Shown one piece after another: positions 38,279-46,800 of a stretch of 64,000 bases of DNA. Source of the DNA: Mycobacterium sp. 4858 (lineage in GTDB: Bacteria > Actinomycetota > Actinomycetes > Mycobacteriales > Mycobacteriaceae); NCBI RefSeq assembly GCF_900240975.1, contig NZ_LT968775.1, forward strand, positions 434,001-498,000, written 5' to 3'. Made by a program: the position numbers and the translations under genes. The stretch's first letter is position 1, and every line of letters begins with the position of its first letter. The notes beneath the pieces were generated by a model. The model did no database searches. It was not told where the DNA came from and saw only the letters and a list, made by a program, of their open reading frames with translations.

Positions 38279-39673
38279 TCAGGCGTCGACGTGCAGCCCG
38301 GCGTCCGCTACGCGCGTGAACTCGGCACGCATCGTCTCGACGTAGCGCAGGACGGACCCGCGGGCGACCTCGGTGCCCGGGTAAGCGGCCACCAACTGCG
38401 TTCCGTCGTGCATGCGGTTGACCCACATGCACACCGTCTCCGATAGCCGGTTGTCACCCCAGATCCCCGCACGCAGGCCGTCGAAGTAGTCACCGAACGG
38501 GAGCTTGCGGATGTCGATGTAGGACAGCATCGGGACGGGCCGGTCCGGAACCTCGAGACGCCCCCACGATCCGTCCGCCCTCTCCAGCAAGTGGTAATAG
38601 GGGACGGCGCCGAGTGACGTGTTCGCGTCGAACGATGCCTGGGCGGCGCTGACCACCTCGGCGAAGGAGGCACCCGCCGTCGGGATCGCCAGCGGGACGA
38701 AGCTGGCCAACCAACCCACCGCGGTGGCGTGGGCGGGATCTCGCCGGTTGTCGAAGGGAGTGAGCCCGAAGTACGTGGCCGCGCCGGTCAATCGATGTTC
38801 GGCGAGTGCGGCGCAGGCGAACACGCCACCGCTGAACCGGGCTCCCGCGGCGCGGCACGTCGCCTCGAAACGCCGGCCCTGGTCGCCATCGATCAGGTTG
38901 AACACGTCGATGGCACCGGGCGTGTCCGCGGAGGCCTCGCCGAGTTCGAGCGGGAACTTCGGCAGCGCACCGTTGTTTGCGGCGAGAAAGGCTCGCCAGC
39001 GCCGGATTTCGGGCGAATCCTCATCGAGGGCGGCGGTGTGGGCACGTTGCTTTGCGCTGTATTCGCGGTGACTGGGTGCGGGTGGCAGCGCGACGTGCCC
39101 CTGCTGCAGCGCGGTGAAATACGCCGTCTGGATGTCCAAGAAGATCACACCGGCCGACATGCCGTCGGCGCGTAAGTGGTCGACGGCAATGAAAATCGTG
39201 AAACGGTCCTCGCCCTGGATGATTCCGAAGCTGAAGCAATCCCATTGCAGCGGATCGGGCGTGTCCAGGATCAGCTTGCGGATCTCGAGCGGAGCCATTT
39301 CGCCGAGAACCGTTGGCGCCAAGGCGATGCTCTCCGGGTTGTCAATCACGTAGCGGAGGATCTCGTCGTCCTTGCCGCGGAGGGCGAACCAGTCGTGGTA
39401 GGCGTCGTGGCGCCGCACATGGCTGTTCAGCGCCTGCGTCATCGCATCGATATCGCAGACGCCGCTGATCTCCCAGGCACCGATGCACAATCGCGGGATG
39501 TCACGACCGAGGCTGACCTGCCGGCGGTAATACCGAAGATGCTGCGACTGCTGGTAACTGACCGGGGCGGGATGATATTGCGCTTCGGTGGCGCGCGCGT
39601 ACGTGTCCGCGGTGGGATACCAGGACACGACGGTGCCCTCGGCCGTCCAGTCGTCCACCGTGCCCAGGAACAT
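38279..39673 (-). CDS. PapA-family polyketide/acyl transferase
   Basis: A 464-residue protein similar to the PapA1-PapA4 group: VSYQQSQHLRYYR, SHVRRHDAYHDWF, PLQWDCFSFGIIQ, then the active-site motif DHLRADG (His166, Asp170), and FSGGVFACAALAE. PapA1-A4 enzymes esterify trehalose-based lipids or lipooligosaccharides with polyketide acyl chains. No pks, fadD or mmpL gene adjoins, so the acyl donor must be made elsewhere. First gene of a minus-strand operon with a second acyltransferase (55-bp gap) and a membrane protein. Preceded by about 0.9 kb of non-coding DNA. Confidence 0.85.
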   Translation of the reverse strand: MFLGTVDDWTAEGTVVSWYPTADTYARATEAQYHPAPVSYQQSQHLRYYRRQVSLGRDIPRLCIGAWEISGVCDIDAMTQALNSHVRRHDAYHDWFALRGKDDEILRYVIDNPESIALAPTVLGEMAPLEIRKLILDTPDPLQWDCFSFGIIQGEDRFTIFIAVDHLRADGMSAGVIFLDIQTAYFTALQQGHVALPPAPSHREYSAKQRAHTAALDEDSPEIRRWRAFLAANNGALPKFPLELGEASADTPGAIDVFNLIDGDQGRRFEATCRAAGARFSGGVFACAALAEHRLTGAATYFGLTPFDNRRDPAHATAVGWLASFVPLAIPTAGASFAEVVSAAQASFDANTSLGAVPYYHLLERADGSWGRLEVPDRPVPMLSYIDIRKLPFGDYFDGLRAGIWGDNRLSETVCMWVNRMHDGTQLVAAYPGTEVARGSVLRYVETMRAEFTRVADAGLHVDA

Positions 39674-40583
39674 GCGCTACCTTTCCTTCGTCGGTTAGCG
39701 GCGTCAATTCCGAACGGACTTGACCCGACTGCTTGGAAGTTGCTGAACGACGTTGTCCTCGCTGCGGTTCGAGCCGCTGCTCCCGCATGCTGGCGCAACC
39801 ATAGTGGGCCCCCTTGAACCCGGCAATCTCAGAGGATTTCTGAGCAATCCACCCCATTGCCATCGTCTGTGCCGTGCAAGGTAACCGCAACGCGAACGCG
39901 CTGAATTCGCGCGCGGTTAACTCCAAAACAGTTCTCTACCAAGCCTTTACATCGACGTCTCGACCCAATCCGTCGATGTCTTCCCCGATAGCCGGCGCTA
40001 TCTTGACGAAGCCATTCCCGGCTCTGTCAATCCTGCAAAACGGGCCTCGGTCACCATATCCCAGGTACGGCCACGGCGGAATAGTACCAGCCGAACACTT
40101 TTTGCGCTTGTCGAGCAAACGGCCCGAGCGTTCTGGGGCAATAAGGGGAGCGACCACGCGTATCCGTTATGCGCACTTTGCGTTTAAGTCAAGCCACTAT
40201 CCGAAGCGGTGGCCGGCATCGATATGGGCGGCCATCCCATTGTGCGGCAACATTTTTGCTGCGGATAGCGCATCGTTTCAGATCGTCGCCGCTCAGAGCC
40301 CCAAGGCGTCATCCCGAAGATTTCGCTGCGGCCTGGGCCACGGCCGGTTGAATGCGCGAATTGGCATCGCCCCGATTGGGGCATCGAACGCCGGCGCGAA
40401 GATGCGCACCATTTCTGCGAGGACACCAGTGTCGGCCGCGGGCAACAACTTTCGTCATGAGTGAAAACGTCAGCGCAGCAAGTCAATTGACGGTGTGGTG
40501 GAAGTGCGGCGGCTAGCGCCGCCACGAACAGCTTCAAACGCATCGAACACGGAACTTGGCGGGCGTCGGCAGCGCTCACGCTG
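39674..40583. other. About 0.9 kb non-coding interval of visibly lower GC
   Basis: Between the divergent papA operon and the DinB-like gene. A plus-strand frame 39874-40464 exists, but its translation is rich in Arg, Ser, Ala and Pro with no domain, no ribosome site and codon use unlike its neighbours, so I do not call a gene. The interval is more AT-rich than flanking genes, as expected of a long regulatory region or decayed DNA in a laterally acquired block. No tRNA, integrase or direct repeat was seen. Confidence 0.5.
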
Positions 40584-40630
40584 TTGACCTCATACATACA
40601 GTGTGTATATTAATACAGACGGTATGTATG
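40584..40630 (+). promoter_or_regulatory. Promoter with an overlapping 40-bp near-perfect palindromic operator
   Basis: -35 TTGACC (40584-40589), 16-base spacer and -10 TATATT (40606-40611) form a good housekeeping promoter. Over it lies a palindrome: CATACATACAGTGTGTAT (40591-40608), centre ATTA, ATACAGACGGTATGTATG (40613-40630); the arms match at 16 of 18 positions. It ends immediately before the AAGGAGG ribosome site of the next gene. A regulator bound here would cover the spacer, -10 and start site, so repression is expected, most simply by the nearby TetR protein. Confidence 0.78.
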
Positions 40631-40642
40631 AAGGAGGGATTG

Positions 40643-41389
40643 ATGAGTACCACGCTTGAAGCCATCGCAGAGGAGCGCGCGATCGTCCTGGACGTGTGCT
40701 CCCGCCTGCCCGAGTCGACGTGGGCCGCCGACAGCGGATGTCCCGGCTGGTCCGTCCAAGACCTGGTGTCGCACATGGCGTGTAGCTACTGGTTGGCGGT
40801 CGACCCGTCAAAGCTGCCCGATCCCGGTGGGCTGCCCGCCGAACGCGCGGCGGATCTTTACGTCGACTCGCGTCGCTCCATGACCCCCGCCGAGGTGCTG
40901 GCCGACTACGAGTCGGTCAGCGCACGCGGCCTGGACGTGCTGGCCGCGGTCGAGGGCCAAGACATCGACATACCGATCGGCGATGTCGGAACGTATCCGG
41001 CCTCGGTCGTGCCCACGACTTTTGTCTTCGAGTCCTTCGTTCACCTTCGGTACGACCTGTTCGCGCCCGATGGCCCGTTGCGGTCGGATCCCCCGCCCGT
41101 CGACGAGCTCCGGCTCGCCCCGACGCTGGACTGGATCGAGGCTGCGCTGCCGCAGCAGAACACCGAACTGCTGGACGGTTTGCGCGGCGGTCTCGAGATC
41201 CGCCTCGACGGAATGTGCGCCCGGACGCTGCACCTGGGCGCCCAGGGGGAGCCCGCCGCGCGGATCGTGTCGGATTCACAGGCGTTCGTGCGGTGGGTGA
41301 CCCAGCGCGGCACCTGGGAGGGACTTGGCGTTCGGGCCGAGGGCGACCCGTCGGCCCTGGACATCGTCCGCCGGTTCAGGGTGTTCTGA
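40643..41389 (+). CDS. DinB-like / maleylpyruvate isomerase N-terminal domain protein
   Basis: A 248-residue protein of the TIGR03083/MDMPI group (mycothiol-dependent or DinB-like four-helix proteins). The N-terminal part has the hallmark WAADSGCPGWSVQDLVSHM (Trp-Cys-Pro-Gly-Trp then metal-ligand-type His). A C-terminal SCP2-like segment (residues about 160-245) includes LEIRLDGMCARTLHLGA. Some relatives transfer mycothiol or isomerise maleylpyruvate; most are uncharacterised. The ATG at 40643 follows AAGGAGGG at ideal distance. It is controlled by the palindromic promoter upstream and followed by a TetR gene. Confidence 0.8.
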   Translation: MSTTLEAIAEERAIVLDVCSRLPESTWAADSGCPGWSVQDLVSHMACSYWLAVDPSKLPDPGGLPAERAADLYVDSRRSMTPAEVLADYESVSARGLDVLAAVEGQDIDIPIGDVGTYPASVVPTTFVFESFVHLRYDLFAPDGPLRSDPPPVDELRLAPTLDWIEAALPQQNTELLDGLRGGLEIRLDGMCARTLHLGAQGEPAARIVSDSQAFVRWVTQRGTWEGLGVRAEGDPSALDIVRRFRVF

Positions 41390-41430
41390 ACGACGCCGCG
41401 CCAGGCCGTCCCGCAACCTTCATGCGGTGT

Positions 41431-41446
41431 GTATGACAATGCATAC
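41431..41446. promoter_or_regulatory. GTATG/CATAC dyad upstream of the TetR gene
   Basis: GTATGACAATGCATAC is an inverted repeat with arms GTATG and CATAC, 24 bases before the TetR start. The same GTATG/CATAC half-sites build the 40-bp palindrome at 40591-40630, so one regulator probably binds both sites, giving autoregulation plus control of the DinB-like gene. The sequence is observed; binding is inferred. Confidence 0.6.
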
Positions 41447-41469
41447 CTACGTGTGAAAGTGAGGGTGGC

Positions 41470-42087
41470 ATGGCGCAAGACGGTCGCCGCACGCAGGCCG
41501 AGCGTGCCGCCGACACGCGTGGCGCGCTGATCAGCGCCGCCCGGCCCCTGTTCGCCGAGCGGGGGTTCGCGGAGGTATCGCTGGAGACGATCGTGCGCGA
41601 CGCGGGAGTGACGCGCGGCGCGTTGTACCACCACTTCGCCGACAAGACTGAGCTCTTCGCGGCGGTGTTCGAGCAGGTAGAGGGCGAGATGGCCGCCCGG
41701 ATGGGGGAGGCCGTCGCGGCGGCGGGGCACTCCGATCCGGTCGAGATCATGCGGCTGTGCGCGGGCCTGTGGTTGGACGCGTGCGCCGAACCCGAGGTTC
41801 AGCGCATCGTGTTGCTGGAGGCGCTGGCGGTGTTGGGATGGGAACGCTGGAGCGACATCGGGCACCGATACAACATCGGCTTCGTGACGGCGCTGCTGAC
41901 CGACGCCATCGAATCCGGCAGCATCCCGCCGCAACCCGTCGAGGCGACGGCGCTCACCGTCATGGGTGCGTTGCGCGAGGCGACGCTCTACATCGCCCGC
42001 GCGGACGATCAGCGCCAGGCGCGCGCTGATGCCGGCGCCGTGATGGATCGGCTCCTCAATGCGTTGCGCGTTAAGGACACCGGCTGA
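41470..42087 (+). CDS. TetR-family transcriptional regulator
   Basis: A 205-residue repressor. The N-terminal helix-turn-helix runs from RGALISAARPLFAERGFAEV to VTRGALYHHFADKTELFAAV (about residues 17-60), followed by a helical ligand-binding domain. It probably controls itself and the DinB-like gene through the GTATG-type operators at 41431 and 40591. The ligand is unknown. ATG at 41470 after GAGGG. It converges on mbtA with 11 bp between stops; no evidence that it regulates mycobactin genes. Confidence 0.88.
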   Translation: MAQDGRRTQAERAADTRGALISAARPLFAERGFAEVSLETIVRDAGVTRGALYHHFADKTELFAAVFEQVEGEMAARMGEAVAAAGHSDPVEIMRLCAGLWLDACAEPEVQRIVLLEALAVLGWERWSDIGHRYNIGFVTALLTDAIESGSIPPQPVEATALTVMGALREATLYIARADDQRQARADAGAVMDRLLNALRVKDTG

Positions 42088-42098
42088 CGCGGGTCGGC

Positions 42099-43760
42099 TC
42101 AGCTCGACGAGGGTGCCTGCACCGAAAGCCGCCTGGTGATGGCCTTCTTGTCCACCTTGCCGATCGGCGTGGTCGGTAGCGCGGCCATCGGTAACAACAC
42201 ATCGGGCCGGGCGTGTGTGGCCACGCCGCGCCGGTCGAGGTGCGCGTTCAACTCGGCCAACGTCACCGGCGGGCCGGTGAAAACGACCGCCGCGCAGATC
42301 TTTTCGCCGAGGTAAGGATCGGGTAGCGGCACTGCGGCCGCCGCGAAGATCGACGGGTGGCGCAGCATCTGCTCCTCGAGGTCGGCCGCGGAGATGGTTT
42401 CACCGCCGCGGCAGATCACGTCCTTGACCCGCCCGGTGACCGTCAGATAGCCGTCCTGTCGAAGCCGGACCAGGTCACCGCTGCGGAAGAAGCCGTCGGG
42501 ATCGAAGCAGCGCTCGTTGTCGCGCGCGGCCCGGTAGTAGCCGTTCATCGTGTACGGGCCGCGCACCAGCAGCTCGCCTTCCTCGCCCGGCTCGATCGGT
42601 TCACCGTCGGCGCCGACCACCCGCAATTCGTCCGCCGCGCACAATGGGCGCCCCTGGGTGTGGTCGACGAGCTCGGGCGGATCGTCCGGCCGGGTGTAAT
42701 TGAGTAGCCCCTCCGCCATCCCGAAGACCTGCTGCAGCCCCGGCGTCAGGGTGGTGCGGATCAGGCGGGCGTCGTCGGGCTCCAGCCTCGCGCCGCCAAC
42801 CTGCAAGAGCCGCAGGGACTTCGGCGTCACCGGCTCCCACTCGCGGGCCTGCGCCCACAGTTTGGCCAGGGCCGGCACCAGCGCGGTGACCGTGACGCCG
42901 TGACGCTCGATGGCGGCGAAGGCGGCCTCCGGGCTGGGGTCGGTGCCGAACACGGTGGTGGCGCCCACCGTCATGGCGCCGAGCAGCCCGGGGCAGGCCA
43001 ACGGGAAGTTGTGCCCCGCCGCGAGCATCACCAGGTACACGTCGTCGGCGGTGAGCCGGCAGACCTGGGCGCTGGCGGTCGCGTTGAACAGGTAATCCTC
43101 GTGGGTGCGGGGGATGAGCTTGGGTGTGCCGGTGGTGCCACCCGAAACCAGCAGCAGCGCAGGCGATTCCGGGTCGCGCGACGGTGTGGGGGGCAGGGTG
43201 GTGTCCTGCGCGCAGAGTTGCGCCCACGAGGTGAACGGGCCCGGGTCGCCGTCGACGATGACGTGCTCGAGCCCGGGGTGGTCCGCGACGAGCTCGCGCG
43301 CCATGGCGCGGTAGTCGAAACCGGTTGCAGCGCCGGCGATCACCAACGCCGTGGGCTGGCTGACGGCGGCGAAATGCCCCAGTTCCGCCGCCCGGTGTCC
43401 GGGCAGGCACAGCACCGGGATGGCGCCCGCCCGCAACAACCCGAACAGCGCCACCGCGAACTGGCACCCGTTCGGCAGCTGCAGCAGCACCCGGTCGCCC
43501 GGCGCGATGCCCGCACCGCGCAGTCCCGCCGCGGCACGGTCGGCACGCTCGTCGAGCTGCGCATAAGTCAAGCCCGCGCCGCCCACGGCGTCGAGCACGG
43601 CCGTGCGGCCGGGCCACCGGCGCGCCGCGTCGCTCAGGATGGTGTCCAGTGTGCGCCCCGCCCAGTAGCCGGCCGCCCGGTAGGCGGCGGCCCGCTCGGC
43701 GGGGAACGGCACGAACCCGTCGAGGGGCCCGGCCGGGGGCTGCCCTGTGTTCGCGTTCAT
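42099..43760 (-). CDS. mbtA: Salicyl-AMP ligase of mycobactin biosynthesis
   Basis: A 553-residue stand-alone adenylating enzyme that activates salicylate with ATP and loads it on the ArCP domain of MbtB. Motifs: VSGGTTGTPKLIPRTHEDY (P-loop), FGMAEGLLNYTR (A5 region, aryl-acid type), RSGDLVRLRQDG, RVKDVICRGGETISA, and the catalytic Lys in TTPIGKVDKKA. The N-terminal GFVPFPAERAAAYRAAGYW matches M. tuberculosis MbtA. The ATG at 43760 has GAGGA just upstream and is preferred to ATG 43775. Divergent from mbtB, sharing the two IdeR-like boxes. Confidence 0.95.
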   Translation of the reverse strand: MNANTGQPPAGPLDGFVPFPAERAAAYRAAGYWAGRTLDTILSDAARRWPGRTAVLDAVGGAGLTYAQLDERADRAAAGLRGAGIAPGDRVLLQLPNGCQFAVALFGLLRAGAIPVLCLPGHRAAELGHFAAVSQPTALVIAGAATGFDYRAMARELVADHPGLEHVIVDGDPGPFTSWAQLCAQDTTLPPTPSRDPESPALLLVSGGTTGTPKLIPRTHEDYLFNATASAQVCRLTADDVYLVMLAAGHNFPLACPGLLGAMTVGATTVFGTDPSPEAAFAAIERHGVTVTALVPALAKLWAQAREWEPVTPKSLRLLQVGGARLEPDDARLIRTTLTPGLQQVFGMAEGLLNYTRPDDPPELVDHTQGRPLCAADELRVVGADGEPIEPGEEGELLVRGPYTMNGYYRAARDNERCFDPDGFFRSGDLVRLRQDGYLTVTGRVKDVICRGGETISAADLEEQMLRHPSIFAAAAVPLPDPYLGEKICAAVVFTGPPVTLAELNAHLDRRGVATHARPDVLLPMAALPTTPIGKVDKKAITRRLSVQAPSSS

Positions 43761-43803
43761 GAGGTCCTCAGGCATGGGGGGCGTAGTAGCGGCGATCCGG
43801 GAG

Positions 43804-43822
43804 TAAGGATAGGGTAACCACA
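43804..43822. promoter_or_regulatory. IdeR (iron) box 1 between mbtA and mbtB
   Basis: TAAGGATAGGGTAACCACA matches the 19-bp IdeR consensus at 14 of 19 positions by hand count. It is on the mbtA side, 44 bp upstream of the mbtA start, so Fe-loaded IdeR would repress mbtA. It starts 21 bp from the second box, two helical turns, so bound dimers would lie on the same face of the DNA. Confidence 0.75.
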
Positions 43823-43824
43823 AC

Positions 43825-43843
43825 TTAGGGCAGCCTGTGCTAA
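43825..43843. promoter_or_regulatory. IdeR (iron) box 2 between mbtA and mbtB
   Basis: TTAGGGCAGCCTGTGCTAA matches the IdeR consensus at 13 of 19 positions, with both outer TTAGG/CTAA ends conserved. It lies 15 bp before the mbtB start and so is placed to repress the mbtB-mbtG operon. M. tuberculosis also has paired boxes in the mbtA-mbtB interval. Confidence 0.72.
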
Positions 43844-43857
43844 TTCAGGGAGGGTTC

Positions 43858-46800
43858 GTGGTGCGTGCCTCGGTGCGCTCGGAAGACGTCCGGGCGGAGG
43901 TTGCCGAACTGCTCGGCGTCGATGCCGACGGTCTGCAGCCGGACGCCAACCTCATCGGTCAGGGCCTGGACTCGATCCGGATCATGACGTTGGCGGGCCG
44001 CTGGCGACGTCGGGGCATCGCGGTCGACTTCGCCGCGCTGGCCGCCGCCCCGACGCTCGAGGCCTGGGCCGACCTGCTCACCGGCCGGGACGCGTCCGCC
44101 GATCCGCCGCCCGCCGAAACGCCGGCGGGTGCGGCCGGCGATCCCTTCCCCCTGGCGCCGATGCAGCACGCGATGTGGGTCGGCCGCCAGGACGGTCAGC
44201 AGCTGGGCGGTGTGGCGGGACACCTTTACGTCGAATTCGACGGCGGTCCCATCGATCCCGAGCGGCTGCGCGCGGCCGCCACGGCCCTGGCCCGGCGCCA
44301 TCCGATGCTGCGGGTGCGGTTCCTGCCCGACGGCACCCAGCGCATCGCCGAAACCGCGGCCGGCGACGACTTCCCGGTCGCCGTCGAAGACCTCCGCCAC
44401 CTGGACCGCGACCACATCGATCAGCGGCTGGCCGCCATCCGCGACACCAAATCGCACCAGCAGCTCGACGACGCCGTGTTCGAGCTCGCACTGACGCGGC
44501 TGCCCGGCGAGCGTTCGCGCCTGCACGTCGACCTGGACATGCAGGCCGCCGATGCGATGAGCTATCGCACCCTGATGACCGACCTGGCCGCCCTCTACCT
44601 CGGGCACGAACTGCCCGCGCTGGACTACACCTACCGGCAATACCGGCAGGCGATTGAGGCGGACGGGGCGCGGCCCCAGCCGGCACGCGATGCCGCCCGC
44701 GAGTGGTGGGCACGGCGCATCCCGGGTCTACCGGACCCGCCGGCGCTCCCCACCACCGGCGACCGCAGCTCGCGCAGGAGCACCCGGCTCTGGCACTGGC
44801 TGGACCCTGACACCCGCGACGCCCTGTTCTCGCGCGCGCAGGCCCGCGGGATCACCCCGGCCATGACGCTGGCCGCGTCGTTCGCCAACGCGCTCGCGCG
44901 CTGGTCGACCACCTCACGCTTCCTGCTGAACGTGCCGCTGTTCGGCCGCCAGCCCCTGCATCCCGACGTCGACTCGCTGGTCGGCGACTTCACCTCCTCG
45001 CTGCTGCTCGATATCGACCTCACCGGAACCCGCACGCCGGCGGCGCGGGCGGAGGCGGTGCAGGACGCGATGCGGACCGCCGCCGCACACTGCGCCTATC
45101 CCGGGCTGTCGGTGCTGCGGGACCTCAGCCGGCACCGCGGCACCCAGGTGCTGGCACCGGTGGTGTTCACCAGCGCCCTGGGACTCGGCGCGCTGTTCAG
45201 CCGCGAGGTCACGGCGCAATTCGGCACGCCCGCGTGGCTCATCTCCCAGGGTCCGCAGGTGCTGCTCGACGCTCAGGTCACCGAGTTCGACGGCGGCGTG
45301 CTGGTGAATTGGGATGTCCGCGAGGGCATCTTCGCCCCCGGTGTCATCGACGCCATGTTCGCCTACCACATCGACGAACTGCTCAGGCTGGCCCGCGCCG
45401 ACGACGACTGGGACACACCCGGGCCGGCGCCGCTGCCGGCCGCGCAGCGCGTGGTGCGGGAGGCCGTCAACGGCCGCACCGCCCGCCCCAGCGGAGAAGC
45501 GTTGCACGACGGGTTCTTTCGGCAAGCCGAGCGGGGGCCCGACGCACCCGCGGTGTTCGCCGACTCCGGTGACCTCAGCTACGGCCAGCTGCGCGACCGG
45601 GCGCTGGCGGTGGCCGCCGCGCTGCACGCGGCCGGCGTCGGCGCCGGCGACACGGTCGCGGTGGTGGGCCCGAAAACCGCGGAGCAGGTGCCCGCGCTGC
45701 TGGGCATCCTGAGCATCGGCGCGGCTTACCTGCCGATCGGCGTCGACCAGCCGCGCGATCGCGCGGAACGCATCCTGCGGACCGGCGGCGTGCGCCTGGC
45801 CCTGGTGTGCGGCGGGCAGCGGCTGGAACTGCCCGTGCCCGAGTTGATCCTCGCCGGCGTGCTGCGCGGCGCAACCGCCTCCGCCGAGATGCGCCCGGCG
45901 AGAGTCGATCCCGCCGAGCTCGCCTACGTGTTGTTCACCTCCGGCTCGACCGGCGAGCCCAAAGGTGTCGAGGTGACCCACGACGCCGCGATGAACACCG
46001 TGGAGTTCATCGCCCGCCACTTCGACATCGGCCCCGCGGACCGCTGCCTGGCCCTCTCCACGCTCGAAGGTGACATCTCGGTGATGGACGTCTTCGTCAC
46101 CTTGCGGACCGGCGGGTCGATCGTCATGGTCGACGAGGCCCAGCGCCGCGACCCCGACGCCTGGGCCCGGCTCATCGACGCCCACCGGGTGACCGTCTTG
46201 CACTTCATGCCGGGCTGGCTGGAGATGCTGCTCGAGGTCGGCCGCGGAAGGCTCTCCTCGGTGCGGGTGATTCCCACCGGCGGGGACTGGGTGCGCCCCG
46301 AGGTGGCGCGCCGCCTGAAAGCCGAGGCGCCGAACCTCCGCTTCGCCGGCCTGGGCGGAGCGACCGAAACCCCGGTGCACAACACCATTTTCGAGGTCGA
46401 TGATCCCGACGAACTGCCGACGGACTGGGCCGCCCTGCCTTATGGCGTCCCGCTGGCGAACAACGCCTGCCGCGTCGTCGACGACGCGGGCGACGACTGC
46501 CCCGACTGGGTCGCGGGCGAACTCTGGGTGTCCGGTCGCGGCATCGCCCGGGGCTATCGCGGACGTCCGGAGCTGACCGCCGAGCGCTTCGTCGAGCACG
46601 CCGGCCGGACCTGGTACCGCACCGGCGACCTCGCCCGCTACTGGCCCGACGGCACGCTGGAGTTCGTCGGCCGGGCCGACCACCGGGTCAAGATCGCCGG
46701 GTACCGCGTCGAACTCGGCGAGATCGAGGCCGCGCTGCGCCGGCTGCCGGGCGTCGCGATAGCGGTCGCCGCGGTGCTGCCCGGATCCGGTGGGTCCGAG

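Noticed and set aside
39874..40464. Plus-strand frame of 196 codons in the papA upstream gap
   Set aside because: No domain, no ribosome site, atypical codon use; more likely non-coding AT-richer DNA.
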